A stretch of 64,000 nt of DNA from an uncultured Cellulomonadaceae bacterium (lineage in GTDB: Bacteria; Actinomycetota; Actinomycetes; Actinomycetales; Cellulomonadaceae). Shown piece by piece: positions 42,215 to 51,555 of the stretch. The translations under genes and the position numbers were made by a program. The stretch's first letter is position 1. Every line of letters starts with the position of its first letter. Where the stretch lies: contig CANLXM010000001.1 of the NCBI GenBank assembly GCA_947495165.1, positions 372,001-436,000 of the forward strand, written 5' to 3'. The notes under the pieces are model-generated. The model was not told the DNA's origin. It did no database searches and saw only the letters and a program-made list of their open reading frames with translations.

Positions 42215-43084
42215 ATGAGCCACGCACACGCCCACCCCGAGTCTCCGACGGCGCAGCACGCCGGGCACTCTGAGCACGCCGCCCACGCCGCCCACGCCGC
42301 CCACGCAGCGGCCGACCTGCCCACGCTGCTCGACCTCGACGCCGAGGTGCTCGGTGCCTACCTGCCCGCCGCCACAGCCTGGGTAGCCGAGCACGTTGAC
42401 GGCGTCGGCACCGTCGTGGACCTGGGCGCCGGCACAGGCGTCGGCGCGCGGGCGCTCGCCGAGCGGTTCGGCGAGGCGACCGTGGTCGCGCTCGAGCGAG
42501 CACCCGCGATGCTCGAACGGCTCGAGGCGATCCGCGGCGTCCTGGCCGGGCGGCTCGAGGTGGTCGACGTCGACCTCGACGCCCCGTGGCCCGCGATGGC
42601 GCCCGCCGACCTCGTCTGGGCGGCCAGCTCCCTGCACGAGGTCACCGACCCCGCGCGCGTCCTCGCGCAGGCCCGCGACCTGCTCCGCCCGGGTGGCGTG
42701 GTCGTCGTCGTCGAGATGGACAGCCTCCCGCGCTTCCTGCCCGACGACGTCGGGTCCGGCCTCGAGGTACGGTGCCACGCCGCGCTGGCCGCGGCCGGCT
42801 GGAACGCCGTGCCCGACTGGGCGCCAGTTCTCACGGGCGCCGGCCTCGAGGTCGTGGCACGACGGCAGTTCCCCGTCCGCGTCGGCCCGGGCGCCGCGCG
42901 CGCCGAGGAGTACGCGCGCGTGACGCTGCGGCACCAGCGGCGTGCCCTCGACGGCAGGCTCGAGGCCGCCGACCTCGCCGCGCTCGACCACGTGCTGGCC
43001 GACCACAGCCCGGGTGCCGTCCTGGCCGGAAAGCGCGTGACCGTCCACGGCAGTCGCGTCGCCTGGCTCGCCCGCCGTCCCTGA
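42215..43084 (+). CDS. class I SAM-dependent methyltransferase with His-rich N-terminus
   Basis: Methyltransferase of 289 residues. The Rossmann core starts near residue 65 with the SAM-binding VVDLGAGTGVGARAL, followed by VVALERAPAMLERL and the late ADLVWAASSLHEV. The N-terminal 35 residues are unusually rich in His and Ala (HAHAHPESP; HAAHAAHAAH), which may bind metal. GGAGGG lies 3-4 bases before the ATG. It forms a unit with the downstream oxidoreductase (63 bases), both divergent from the XRE-cupin gene. The substrate is unknown. Confidence 0.86.
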   Translation: MSHAHAHPESPTAQHAGHSEHAAHAAHAAHAAADLPTLLDLDAEVLGAYLPAATAWVAEHVDGVGTVVDLGAGTGVGARALAERFGEATVVALERAPAMLERLEAIRGVLAGRLEVVDVDLDAPWPAMAPADLVWAASSLHEVTDPARVLAQARDLLRPGGVVVVVEMDSLPRFLPDDVGSGLEVRCHAALAAAGWNAVPDWAPVLTGAGLEVVARRQFPVRVGPGAARAEEYARVTLRHQRRALDGRLEAADLAALDHVLADHSPGAVLAGKRVTVHGSRVAWLARRP

Positions 43085-43147
43085 TCCCGTCCCTGATCCC
43101 GCCAGCCCTGACCTCGTCGCTTCGCCCTCGTTTCGAAGGAGCCCGTC

Positions 43148-44140
43148 ATGACCCAGCCCACCACCCGCACGGTTTCAGACCCGACCCAGCACGACGTCGT
43201 CGTCGTCGGTGGGGGAGCCGCCGGCCTCAGCGCGGCCGTCACCCTCGCGCGGTCCCTGCGCGACGTCGTCGTCGTCGATGCTGGCGAACCCCGCAACGCG
43301 CCCGCCGCGGGGGCGCACAACCTCCTGGGCCGCGAGGGCATCTCCCCGCACGCGCTGCTCGAGGCGGGTCGCGCCGAGGCCCGGGCCTACGGCGCCCAGG
43401 TGCGTGACGGGCGGGTGGCCTCGGCGGCCCGGACCGACGACGGCTTCGCCCTCACGCTCACCGACGGCGCCGTGCTCGCCGCCCGCCGCCTGGTGCTCGC
43501 GACCGGGCTGGTCGACGAGCTTCCCGACGTGCCGGGCGTCCGCGAGCTCTGGGGCACCCACGTGCTGCACTGCCCGTACTGCCACGGGTACGAGGTCCGC
43601 GGACGGCGGATCGGTGTGCTCGCCACCAGCCCGAACGCGCTGCACCAGACGCTGCTGCTGCGCCAGCTCAGCGACGACGTCACCCTGTTCCTGCACGAGT
43701 CTCCCGAGCCCGACGACGAGGGCTGGGAGCAGCTGGCCGCGCTCGGCGTCCGCGTTGTCACCGGACGGGTGCGCGAGCTCGCGCGCGACGGCGACTGCCT
43801 GCGCGCCGTCGTGCTCGAGGACGGACACGTCTTCCCCGTCAACGCTGTCGCCGTGCAGCCGCGGTTCGTCGCCCGCACCGAGCTGTACGAGCAGCTGGGC
43901 GGGGAAGCGACCGAGCATCCCTTCGGGAGCTTCCTCACGCGCGACGCCGCGGGTGCGACCGCGGTGCCGGGCGTGTGGGCCGCTGGCAACGCGGGTGACC
44001 TCACGGCCATGGTCGGGGCCGCGGCCGCGCAGGGTGTCATGGCGGGTGCGGCGATCAATGCCGACCTGGTCCAGGAGGACCTGCGCGCCGCCGTCGCGGT
44101 GCGGCGGACGTCGCTCGCGTCGATGGACGCGCGCACCTGA
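43148..44140 (+). CDS. thioredoxin reductase-like NAD(P)/FAD oxidoreductase
   Basis: Flavoprotein of 330 residues. The FAD-binding loop is VVVGGGAAGLSAAVTLARS near residue 20. The NADPH domain holds the redox dithiol in CPYCHGYE (about residue 140), where thioredoxin reductase has CATC. The C-terminal FAD motif is GVWAAGNAGDLTAMVGAAAAQG. The Cys-x-x-Cys-His-Gly-Tyr-Glu variant is typical of actinobacterial TrxR-like enzymes, including HcpR- and gliotoxin-oxidase-like proteins, whose partners are often not thioredoxin. GAAGGAG precedes the ATG. Co-transcribed with the methyltransferase. Confidence 0.88.
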   Translation: MTQPTTRTVSDPTQHDVVVVGGGAAGLSAAVTLARSLRDVVVVDAGEPRNAPAAGAHNLLGREGISPHALLEAGRAEARAYGAQVRDGRVASAARTDDGFALTLTDGAVLAARRLVLATGLVDELPDVPGVRELWGTHVLHCPYCHGYEVRGRRIGVLATSPNALHQTLLLRQLSDDVTLFLHESPEPDDEGWEQLAALGVRVVTGRVRELARDGDCLRAVVLEDGHVFPVNAVAVQPRFVARTELYEQLGGEATEHPFGSFLTRDAAGATAVPGVWAAGNAGDLTAMVGAAAAQGVMAGAAINADLVQEDLRAAVAVRRTSLASMDART

Positions 44141-44189
44141 CGGACTGCTCTGGCCCCTCATGCCGGGGCCGATTTCGTCGATAAGTCAG

Positions 44190-44245
44190 ACATGGAGGCG
44201 CTGGGAGCCTCGCCGCCGAGCGGCTCCCGGCGCCTTCCGCCATGT
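44190..44245. terminator. long imperfect hairpin after the oxidoreductase gene
   Basis: ACATGG...GGCGCTGGGAGCC at 44190-44209 pairs with GGCTCCCGGCGCC...CCATGT at 44222-44245, with a 12-base loop and a few mismatches. It lies between two convergent stops (44140 and 44284) and probably terminates both transcripts. Confidence 0.6.
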
Positions 44246-44283
44246 CGGGAGCGGGTCGCCGTCCCGAGACCCTGCCCGGGCGC

Positions 44284-45138
44284 TCAGGCGAGTGCGGCGA
44301 CCAGGCCCTGCAGGATCTCTGACGTCCCGGCCTCGACCTTGACCGTGGCGCGGTCGTCGGCCCGGGTGGCCCCACGGTTGACGATGACGAGGGGCTTGCC
44401 CGCCTTGGCGACGTGCCGCGCGAAGCGCAGCCCGCTGTGCACCGTGAGGGACGAGCCCGCGACGAGCAGGGCATCGGCGTCGTCGACCATGGCGAACGCC
44501 GCTGCGACGCGGTCGCGGGGCACCTGCTCGCCGAAGTACACGATGTCGGGCTTGAGGATCCCGCCGCAGACCAGGCAGTCGGCGACGCGGAACCCGGCAG
44601 TCTGCTGGATCACGGCGTCGGCGTCGGGGGCGATCTCGATGTCCTCGACCGCGCCCTGCTCCTCCCGGAACCCCGAGTTGAGGGCGGTCAGCCGGACGTC
44701 CAAGGATTCACGTGAAACAACGTTGCCGCAGGTCAGGCAGACCACCCGGTCGTAGGAGCCGTGCAGGTCGATCACGCGCCTGCTGCCCGCGACGACGTGC
44801 AGCGTGTCGACGTTCTGCGTGACGATGCCGGTGACCGCGCCGGCCTGCTCGAGCGCGACGAGCGCCCGGTGACCCGCGTTCGGCTCGGTGCGGCCCACGT
44901 GCTGCCAGCCGACGTGGTTGCGGGCCCAGTAGGTCCGGCGGAACGTCTCGCTGCCGAGGAACTGCTGGTAGGTCATGGGAGTTCGCGGCGGCGACCCAGG
45001 CCCGCGATAGTCGGGGATCCCCGAGTCCGTGGAGACGCCCGCGCCGGTCAGCACGGCCGTCCGCCGCCCGCGCAGCACGCGCACGACGGCGTCGAGCGCG
45101 TCGGTCGTCTCCGTGGGGGTGTGGGCGGTGTCCGGCAT
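44284..45138 (-). CDS. Sir2 family NAD-dependent protein deacylase
   Basis: Sirtuin of 284 residues that removes acyl groups from lysines using NAD+. Signatures are [18 protein letters not shown] (NAD binding), TQNVDTLH, and the catalytic His in DLHGS. Zinc pairs are CLTCG and, about 50 residues later, CLVCGG. The C-terminal [16 protein letters not shown] binds NAD. The length fits class II bacterial sirtuins. Monocistronic; divergent from the peptide transporter. Confidence 0.94.
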   Translation of the reverse strand: MPDTAHTPTETTDALDAVVRVLRGRRTAVLTGAGVSTDSGIPDYRGPGSPPRTPMTYQQFLGSETFRRTYWARNHVGWQHVGRTEPNAGHRALVALEQAGAVTGIVTQNVDTLHVVAGSRRVIDLHGSYDRVVCLTCGNVVSRESLDVRLTALNSGFREEQGAVEDIEIAPDADAVIQQTAGFRVADCLVCGGILKPDIVYFGEQVPRDRVAAAFAMVDDADALLVAGSSLTVHSGLRFARHVAKAGKPLVIVNRGATRADDRATVKVEAGTSEILQGLVAALA

Positions 45139-45274
45139 CGTTTCACCGTACGACGGCGGTGCTCACCCCCGCCCGTCCGAGCCCCGGCGATGTGGCGAGC
45201 GCCACGCGTGAGACCGCCCACGTGCGGGACTTCTGGCCGCGCCGCAGGGTCTGCATAGTCCTACCGTGGTGCGC

Positions 45275-46816
<1,542 letters not shown>

Positions 46817-46851
46817 CCGATCGGGCACCCGCCAGGTACTCTTCTGGGCGA

Positions 46852-46941
46852 GGTAGCGTGTCCGAGCGGCCTAAGGAGCACGCCTCGAAAGCGTGTGTGG
46901 GTGAAAGTCCACCGTGAGTTCGAATCTCACCGCTACCGCCA
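46852..46941 (+). tRNA. tRNA-Ser (CGA anticodon)
   Basis: A class II tRNA with a complete cloverleaf. Acceptor arms are GGTAGCG and CGCTACC. The anticodon stem is CACGC/GCGTG with loop CTCGAAA (anticodon CGA, reading UCG). The long variable arm is GTGGGTGAAAGTCCACC, the T-loop TTCGAAT. CCA is encoded at 46939-46941. Confidence 0.97.
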
Positions 46942-46947
46942 GCCGAA

Positions 46948-46983
46948 GGGCCCCACCCGCAGAGTTCTGCGGCGGTGGGGCCC
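46948..46983 (+). terminator. terminator hairpin after tRNA-Ser
   Basis: GGGCCCCACCCGC and its near-exact complement form a strong stem with an 8-10-base loop, beginning 7 bases after the tRNA and followed by TTCGTCGTT. Confidence 0.85.
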
Positions 46984-47030
46984 TTCGTCGTTCCGCGGGA
47001 CCGCCCTCGTGCGTGATGGCTCCGAGGTCT

Positions 47031-47339
47031 TCAGTGTGTCGCGACCTCCTTGACGCCGTGCTGCGGCGTGTCTCGACGGACCGCAGCGATCAGTGCGGCC
47101 AGTTCCGGGATCACACGAGGCGCGGCATCGAGCGCGGCGTCGACCTGGTCGAGCTCTCGCGGCGTCAGGTGAATCACGCGGTCGCGGAGCAGCACCTCAC
47201 GGGCGTGATCCATCGCCGCACCGAGGACGAAAGCGGACACGTCCTGCTGTTGTGCTGAGGCCGCCTCGCGGATCGTCGCGAGGGCTTCGGGCGAGACGCG
47301 CATGCTGAGGCGCTCGGACCGCGTACTTGCGGTAGGCAT
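47031..47339 (-). CDS. DUF1778/TacA-type antitoxin
   Basis: Antitoxin of 102 residues with a ribbon-helix-helix N-terminus (RSERLSMRVSPEALATIREAA) and the family's C-terminal toxin-wrapping helix. ALDAAPRVIPELAALI replaces the usual FxxxLDxPPxPNxxLxxL. It neutralises GNAT toxins and represses its operon by binding palindromes. Unusually, it lies downstream of the GNAT toxin gene on the same strand, 81 bases after the toxin stop. ACGGAG precedes its ATG. Confidence 0.83.
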   Translation of the reverse strand: MPTASTRSERLSMRVSPEALATIREAASAQQQDVSAFVLGAAMDHAREVLLRDRVIHLTPRELDQVDAALDAAPRVIPELAALIAAVRRDTPQHGVKEVATH

Positions 47340-47382
47340 GGCTACTCCGTGTACCAGATGGGCTGTGGTGGGTCGCGGCGCA

Positions 47383-47420
47383 ACCGCGTACGTCCACTGT
47401 ATGTACGTGGTGCGTACGGT
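47383..47420. promoter_or_regulatory. imperfect palindrome between toxin and antitoxin genes
   Basis: ACCGCGTACGTCCAC and GTGGTGCGTACGGT form an imperfect inverted repeat, and GTACG occurs three times within 38 bases. It lies just upstream of the antitoxin gene. An antitoxin-binding operator, and perhaps a separate antitoxin promoter (TACAGT on the minus strand), is likely. Confidence 0.5.
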
Positions 47421-47933
47421 TCAAGGGGAATCGTGCGTGACGAAGGTCGCGCGGAGATCCTTCGTCGTGAGGAAGAGGCTGAGGTCATGGTCCAAGAATC
47501 GACGGAACCCGTGCTTGAGGTAGAAGCGCGCGGCGTCCTCGTGCAGGGCATGGACGACGATGACCTCGAACCCGATGCTGTTCGCCGCAGCCAGGAGCTT
47601 CTGCAGCGCGTCGAAGAGGAGCAGCCGTCCGGTGCCGTGACCCTGATAGTCGCTGTCGACTGCGAGGCGGGCGAGAAGCATCGCGGGGACGGGGTAGCGG
47701 TGACTTCGACCGTCGGCTGAGGTGGCATCGGTGGCGGACAGCTCGAACGTTCGCATCGAGTAGTAGCCGGCGATGCGACCCAGCTGCTCGTCCAGAAGCA
47801 AGGTCGTGCGGACGTTGTTCTTCTTCTCGCTCTGGCCGGCGTACCTGGCGAGCCAGTCGTCGAGCTCCGGCTCTCCGCAGCTGAACGGGTGGAGCTTGAG
47901 AGCCGCCGAGTCGAACGGTCGGGCTATGAGCAT
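47421..47933 (-). CDS. GNAT-type toxin (TacT-like acetyltransferase)
   Basis: Toxin candidate of 170 residues of the GNAT family that acetylates aminoacyl-tRNA and blocks translation. The start LKLHPFSCGEPELDDWLARY is typical. The acetyl-CoA loop is RLAVDSDYQGHGTGRLLLFDAL, conserved in short form as QGHGTGRLL. The catalytic Tyr is in AARFYLKHGFRRF, and the end reads LSLFLTTKDLRATF. Slightly lower GC than its neighbours suggests acquisition. It is transcribed before its presumed antitoxin. Confidence 0.86.
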   Translation of the reverse strand: MLIARPFDSAALKLHPFSCGEPELDDWLARYAGQSEKKNNVRTTLLLDEQLGRIAGYYSMRTFELSATDATSADGRSHRYPVPAMLLARLAVDSDYQGHGTGRLLLFDALQKLLAAANSIGFEVIVVHALHEDAARFYLKHGFRRFLDHDLSLFLTTKDLRATFVTHDSP

Positions 47934-48074
47934 CCTCCTGAGTGCCTTCCGTCCGCGGTGAGGGGCGCTGTGCTGGTCACCTTAGAGGTAGGCAGTGACG
48001 TTCGGCCCCACAGCGCGATGGTCCCAGCCATCCAGCCCTGGACCGAGTTCGAGAGGGTTATCGACCCAGCGCCC

Positions 48075-48752
48075 CTACCGCGTCAGCGTCAGCAGCATCT
48101 CCACGGTCCCCGCGTCCTCGACCTTGACGAACCCCAGGTCCGGGGCGCTGATGTCGTAGTCGGAGAACGTCACGGGGATGGACCCGGACACCTCGACGCC
48201 CCCCGCCGTGGTCTGGGCGTCGAGGTCGACCACGACCTCCTGGGTGACGCCCGCGACCGTGAGGTCACCCGTGGCCTGGACGGACGCGACGCCGTCGGCG
48301 ACCGCGGCGATGCCGACCGGCTCGGTGAGCGTGAACGTCGCGGTCGGGTGCTCGTCGGTCTTGAGGATGTCGAGGAACTGGCCGTCGCGGCTGCCGCTGT
48401 CCGTCGTGATCGTGGTCATGGCGACGGTGACGTCCGCCGCGGTGAGGTCGGTGCCGTCGATCGTGACGGACCCCTCGACGTCGGAGGTGCGGCCCACGAC
48501 CGTGACGTCCTGGCCGTTGAGCACCTCGTCGACCCGGTAACCGGCCTGGGAGCCGTCCGCGACCGTCCAGGTGCCGGCGAGCTCCTCGACTGCGGGCGCC
48601 GCCTGGGCGGTGGCGCCCGCGCTCGGCGTCGACAGGCCCAGCGCCTCGGGCGCGCGGTCGTTGCGGACCTTGGCGTAGATGGCGGTGCCGCCCCAGACGA
48701 TCCCGGCGAGCACGACCAAGGCGGTCAGGGCTATGACGAGCTTGCGCTTCAT
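48075..48752 (-). CDS. YceI family lipocalin-like protein
   Basis: Membrane-anchored or secreted protein of 225 residues. One N-terminal hydrophobic segment (about 4-26) is followed by an Ala-rich linker and the YceI beta-barrel (about 58-225): LAGTWTVADGSQAGYRV, the conserved RDGQFLDILKTDEHPTATFTL, and the final DYDISAPDLGFVKVEDAG. YceI proteins bind isoprenoid-type lipids, possibly quinones. It is divergent from an ECF sigma gene with matching promoter elements, so it is probably part of that sigma factor's regulon. Confidence 0.9.
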   Translation of the reverse strand: MKRKLVIALTALVVLAGIVWGGTAIYAKVRNDRAPEALGLSTPSAGATAQAAPAVEELAGTWTVADGSQAGYRVDEVLNGQDVTVVGRTSDVEGSVTIDGTDLTAADVTVAMTTITTDSGSRDGQFLDILKTDEHPTATFTLTEPVGIAAVADGVASVQATGDLTVAGVTQEVVVDLDAQTTAGGVEVSGSIPVTFSDYDISAPDLGFVKVEDAGTVEMLLTLTR

Positions 48753-48795
48753 GGTGGTTCCCGTCGTGAAGGTGGATGGACCGGTCGTCAGGAGA

Positions 48796-48821
48796 GACGG
48801 CGTGCGGTGCTCGAAGGTTCA
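48796..48821 (-). promoter_or_regulatory. ECF-type promoter for the YceI gene
   Basis: On the minus strand TGAACC is followed by 16 bases and CGTC(TCT), an ECF sigma -35/-10 pattern. It ends 43 bases before the YceI start codon and is the mirror image of the promoter of the sigma gene. Confidence 0.65.
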
Positions 48822-48854
48822 CCGTCATCCTGAGCCGCGGACCTGTGCGCCCGC

Positions 48855-48880
48855 TGAACCTCGGCGGCCTGTGTCTCGTC
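48855..48880 (+). promoter_or_regulatory. ECF-type promoter for the sigma/anti-sigma operon
   Basis: TGAACC, 16 bases, CGTC(TCT), 50 bases before the sigma-factor ATG. It matches the divergent YceI promoter in both boxes and spacing, implying autoregulation by the encoded sigma factor. Confidence 0.65.
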
Positions 48881-48930
48881 TCTGGAGGAGAGCGACACTG
48901 TCCACAGGGACCACGAGCGAGGAGAGCGGC

Positions 48931-49437
48931 ATGGGCGACCAGACCGACGCTCTGCTGCGCCGCGTCCACGACGAGTACGCCGACATGGTCTGGCGGTACG
49001 TCGTGCGGATCCCGTACGACGTCGAGCTCGCGCGCGACGTCGTCCAGGAGACCCTGCTGCGCGCCTGGAAGGACGGGGCGATCCTCGAGAAGCCCGACCC
49101 CGTGGTCCGCGCGTGGCTCGTCCGGGTCGCCCGCAACCTCGTCCTCGACGACCTGCGCAGCGCGCGGCACCGCCGGGAGCGCGCCACGGAGGTGCTCCCG
49201 GAGGGCCGCCAGGAGGACGAGACGCGCCGCTCGCTCGACACCTGGCTCGTCACGGACGCGCTGGCGACGCTCTCTGCCGAGCACCGCGAGGTCGTCGTGG
49301 GCGCCTACTACGGGGGCAAGCCGGTCGCGGTGCTGGCCGCGGAGCTGGGCATCGCACCCGGGACGGTCAAGTCCCGGATGCACTACGGGATCCGCGCGCT
49401 CCGGCTCGCGCTGCAGGAGAGGGGCGTGACCGCATGA
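48931..49437 (+). CDS. ECF sigma factor (RNA polymerase sigma-70 family)
   Basis: Alternative sigma factor of 168 residues. Region 2 lies at about 8-75 (EYADMVWRYVVRIPYDVELARDVVQETLLRAW, core DVVQETLLRAW) and region 4 at about 110-165 (LSAEHREVVVGAYYGG; recognition helix IAPGTVKSRMHYGIRAL). The ATG is 4-6 bases after GGAGAG. The stop overlaps the next gene, its anti-sigma factor, by ATGA. It resembles the SigK/SigL group that responds to redox or envelope signals; the exact subgroup was not determined. Confidence 0.93.
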   Translation: MGDQTDALLRRVHDEYADMVWRYVVRIPYDVELARDVVQETLLRAWKDGAILEKPDPVVRAWLVRVARNLVLDDLRSARHRRERATEVLPEGRQEDETRRSLDTWLVTDALATLSAEHREVVVGAYYGGKPVAVLAAELGIAPGTVKSRMHYGIRALRLALQERGVTA

Positions 49438-50132
49438 CCAGCCCGACCGACCCGTTCGCCGACTGGGACGGCGCGTACGTCCTGGGCGCGCTCGGCCCGG
49501 ACGAGCGGCGCGACTACGAGCAGCACCTCGCCGCGTGCGAGGCGTGCCGCCGGGCCGTCGGGGAGCTCGCCGGCGTCCCTGGCCTGCTCGGGCTCGTGCC
49601 CGCGGCGGACGCGCTCGCGATCGAGGGAGCTGCGTCGTCGGCCGTGCCCGACGACGCCCCACCCGTCGCGGTGCTCGCTCGCCGCGTCCGCACGGCCCGG
49701 ACCCGCGCCCGGGCGCTGCTGGGGGCCGCAGCGGTCGCCCTCGTCGTCGGGGGTTTCGCCGCCGGGGCGACCGTGTCGCCCGTGCTCGAGCGCGACGACG
49801 GCGTCGCGGCCACCCAGGCGCTCGAGCTGCGGCTGGCCCCGGTGGACGACAGCGGAGTCGAGGCGTCGCTCGCGATGCAGCCCGCCGCCTGGGGGACCGG
49901 CCTCGAGTGGTCCTGCAGCTACCCGGCGGAGGTGTTCGTCGACGGTGTCCCGTACGAGCTCGTCGTCGTGTCTCGGAGCGGAGAACGCAGCACCGTCGCG
50001 ACCTGGACCGGCGGGACGACCGCGCGCACCACCGGCCTGAGCGCGACCACCGCGCTGCGGTCCGACGACATCGCGCGCATCGAGCTCACCACACCAGCCC
50101 GGGACACGCCGCTGGCGGCGGTGACGATCTGA
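49434..50132 (+). CDS. anti-sigma factor with zinc-finger (ZAS) domain
   Basis: Single-pass membrane anti-sigma factor of 232 residues. The cytoplasmic part carries YVLGALGPDERRDYEQHLAAC and the ZAS pair C-x-x-C (CEACRRAV, about residues 32-35), followed by a linker, a membrane segment at about 98-120 (LLGAAAVALVVGGFAAGATV) and an external domain with the RskA-like ending (ATWTGGTTARTTGLSATTAL). It should hold the sigma factor inactive until released by oxidation or proteolysis. Co-translated with the sigma gene. Confidence 0.9.
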   Translation: MTSPTDPFADWDGAYVLGALGPDERRDYEQHLAACEACRRAVGELAGVPGLLGLVPAADALAIEGAASSAVPDDAPPVAVLARRVRTARTRARALLGAAAVALVVGGFAAGATVSPVLERDDGVAATQALELRLAPVDDSGVEASLAMQPAAWGTGLEWSCSYPAEVFVDGVPYELVVVSRSGERSTVATWTGGTTARTTGLSATTALRSDDIARIELTTPARDTPLAAVTI

Positions 50133-50227
50133 CGCCCGTCCCCCTCTAGCGTCGTGTCAGCGCCCCGTGGTGTCATCGTCGAGACTCCTCGTGCCGGGCG
50201 TGGGGGCGGCAGGCGAAGGGGCAGACC

Positions 50228-50791
50228 ATGGCGCGCATCATCTCGACCCTGTTCATCTCGCTCGACGGTGTCGCCGAGATCGACCCGGACTGGCACTTCC
50301 CGTACTTCGACGACGAGATGGGCGCCGCCGTCGGCGAGGACTACGACGGTGCCGACGCGCTGCTCCTCGGGCGGGTCACCTACGACAGCTTTGCCGGTGC
50401 CTGGCCGGAGCGTGAGGCCGCGGGCGGCGACGACGCCGCGTTCGCGGCCCAGCTCGGGGACACGCTCAAGATCGTCGCCACCCACAGCGAGCGCGCGCTC
50501 GGCTGGCGCAACGTCGAGTCCGTCGACGACGTCGTCGCGGCCGCCCACTCGCTGCGCGAGGACGAGAGCGTCGGCACGGTCGTCGTCCCCGGGTCGATCT
50601 CCGTGGTTCGCCAGCTCCTCGCAGCCGGGCTCGTCGACGAGCTGCGGCTCTTCGTGCACCCGGTCGCCGCGCGGCACGGGCAGCGGCTGTTCGACGAGGG
50701 CGACGGCCTCTACCGCATGCGCCTCGTGCGCACCCAGAGCTTCCCCAAGGGCGTGGTGAAGCTCAGCTACGCGTTCGGCGAGGGCGGGTGA
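50228..50791 (+). CDS. dihydrofolate reductase family (RibD-like) protein
   Basis: Cytosolic reductase-fold protein of 187 residues resembling the C-terminal RibD/YyaP family. The start is IISTLFISLDGVAEIDPDW. The nucleotide-binding segments are ALLLGRVTYDSFAGAWPER and VGTVVVPGSISVVRQLLAAG, and the end is VDELRLFVHPVAARHGQRLF. True folate activity is doubtful; most relatives are of unknown substrate. GGGGCAG precedes the ATG. Monocistronic. Confidence 0.87.
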   Translation: MARIISTLFISLDGVAEIDPDWHFPYFDDEMGAAVGEDYDGADALLLGRVTYDSFAGAWPEREAAGGDDAAFAAQLGDTLKIVATHSERALGWRNVESVDDVVAAAHSLREDESVGTVVVPGSISVVRQLLAAGLVDELRLFVHPVAARHGQRLFDEGDGLYRMRLVRTQSFPKGVVKLSYAFGEGG

Positions 50792-50856
50792 CACTCGAAC
50801 GGCCCGGAGCAGGGCCCTCGACCGGAGGACTGCTGCCCGCGGGCTAGGGTGTGCGC

Positions 50857-51555
50857 ATGAACCAGCCCGCGCCCCACCGACGGGCGCAGGCGCTGCTCGT
50901 GCTCGCGGCCGTCGCCTACTGCGGGCTGCTGTGGGAGGCCGCGCTGGGCTACCCCGTGTCGCCGTCCTCCTCGTACCTGTCGGAGCTCGCGGCCGCGGAC
51001 CAGCCCTGGCGCTGGGTGTTCCGCGCGGGCGACCTCGTCGCGGGCAGTGCGGCGCTCACCGCCGCGCTCCTGCTGCTGAGGTCGCTGCGCATCGCGGCGC
51101 GGCGCGCCGTCGTCGGTCGCCTGACCCTGGCCGCGCTGGCGGTCTTCGGCTCCGCGACCGTGCTGGACGCGCTGCTACCGCTGCGCTGCTCACCCTCGAC
51201 GGACGCCGCGTGCGCGGCCGCCGACGCCGCAGGGACCCTCGGGTTCGCGCACGAGGCCCACTCGGTCACCAGCACGGTCGCCGTCAGTGCGGCGGTGGTG
51301 CTCGCGGTCGGGCTGGTGGCGCTGGGGTGGCGGGCGCGCCGCAGCATCGGGGCGGGGATCGTGCCGATGGTCGCGGGAACCGTCGCGCTCGCGGCCACGC
51401 TCGCGCTGTCGGTCCTCTCGCTGCGCGCCGAGCTCGCGGGGGGCAGCCCGCCGGGGATCGTGCAGCGCGCCCAGACGCTCAGCTTCAGCCTCGTGCTGCT
51501 GGGACTCGGTCTCGCGTGGCGCGGGCGCCCGCCGGGCACGTCGGCGGAGCCGTGA
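50857..51555 (+). CDS. DUF998 family membrane protein
   Basis: Integral membrane protein of 232 residues with six hydrophobic segments (about 12-32, 55-80, 90-110, 130-160, 170-192 and 205-222). The family's conserved external loop SPSSSYLSELAAADQPWRWVFRAGD follows the first segment (key part SYLSELAA). Function unknown. ATG 50857 is chosen over GTG 50851. Its stop overlaps the next gene by GTGA, so it is co-translated with the hydrolase. Confidence 0.8.
   Translation: MNQPAPHRRAQALLVLAAVAYCGLLWEAALGYPVSPSSSYLSELAAADQPWRWVFRAGDLVAGSAALTAALLLLRSLRIAARRAVVGRLTLAALAVFGSATVLDALLPLRCSPSTDAACAAADAAGTLGFAHEAHSVTSTVAVSAAVVLAVGLVALGWRARRSIGAGIVPMVAGTVALAATLALSVLSLRAELAGGSPPGIVQRAQTLSFSLVLLGLGLAWRGRPPGTSAEP

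Noticed and set aside
46852..48074. tRNA-Ser followed by a toxin-antitoxin pair as a possible genomic-island boundary
   Set aside because: No integrase gene and no repeat of the tRNA 3' end was found downstream, so insertion at the tRNA is not supported.
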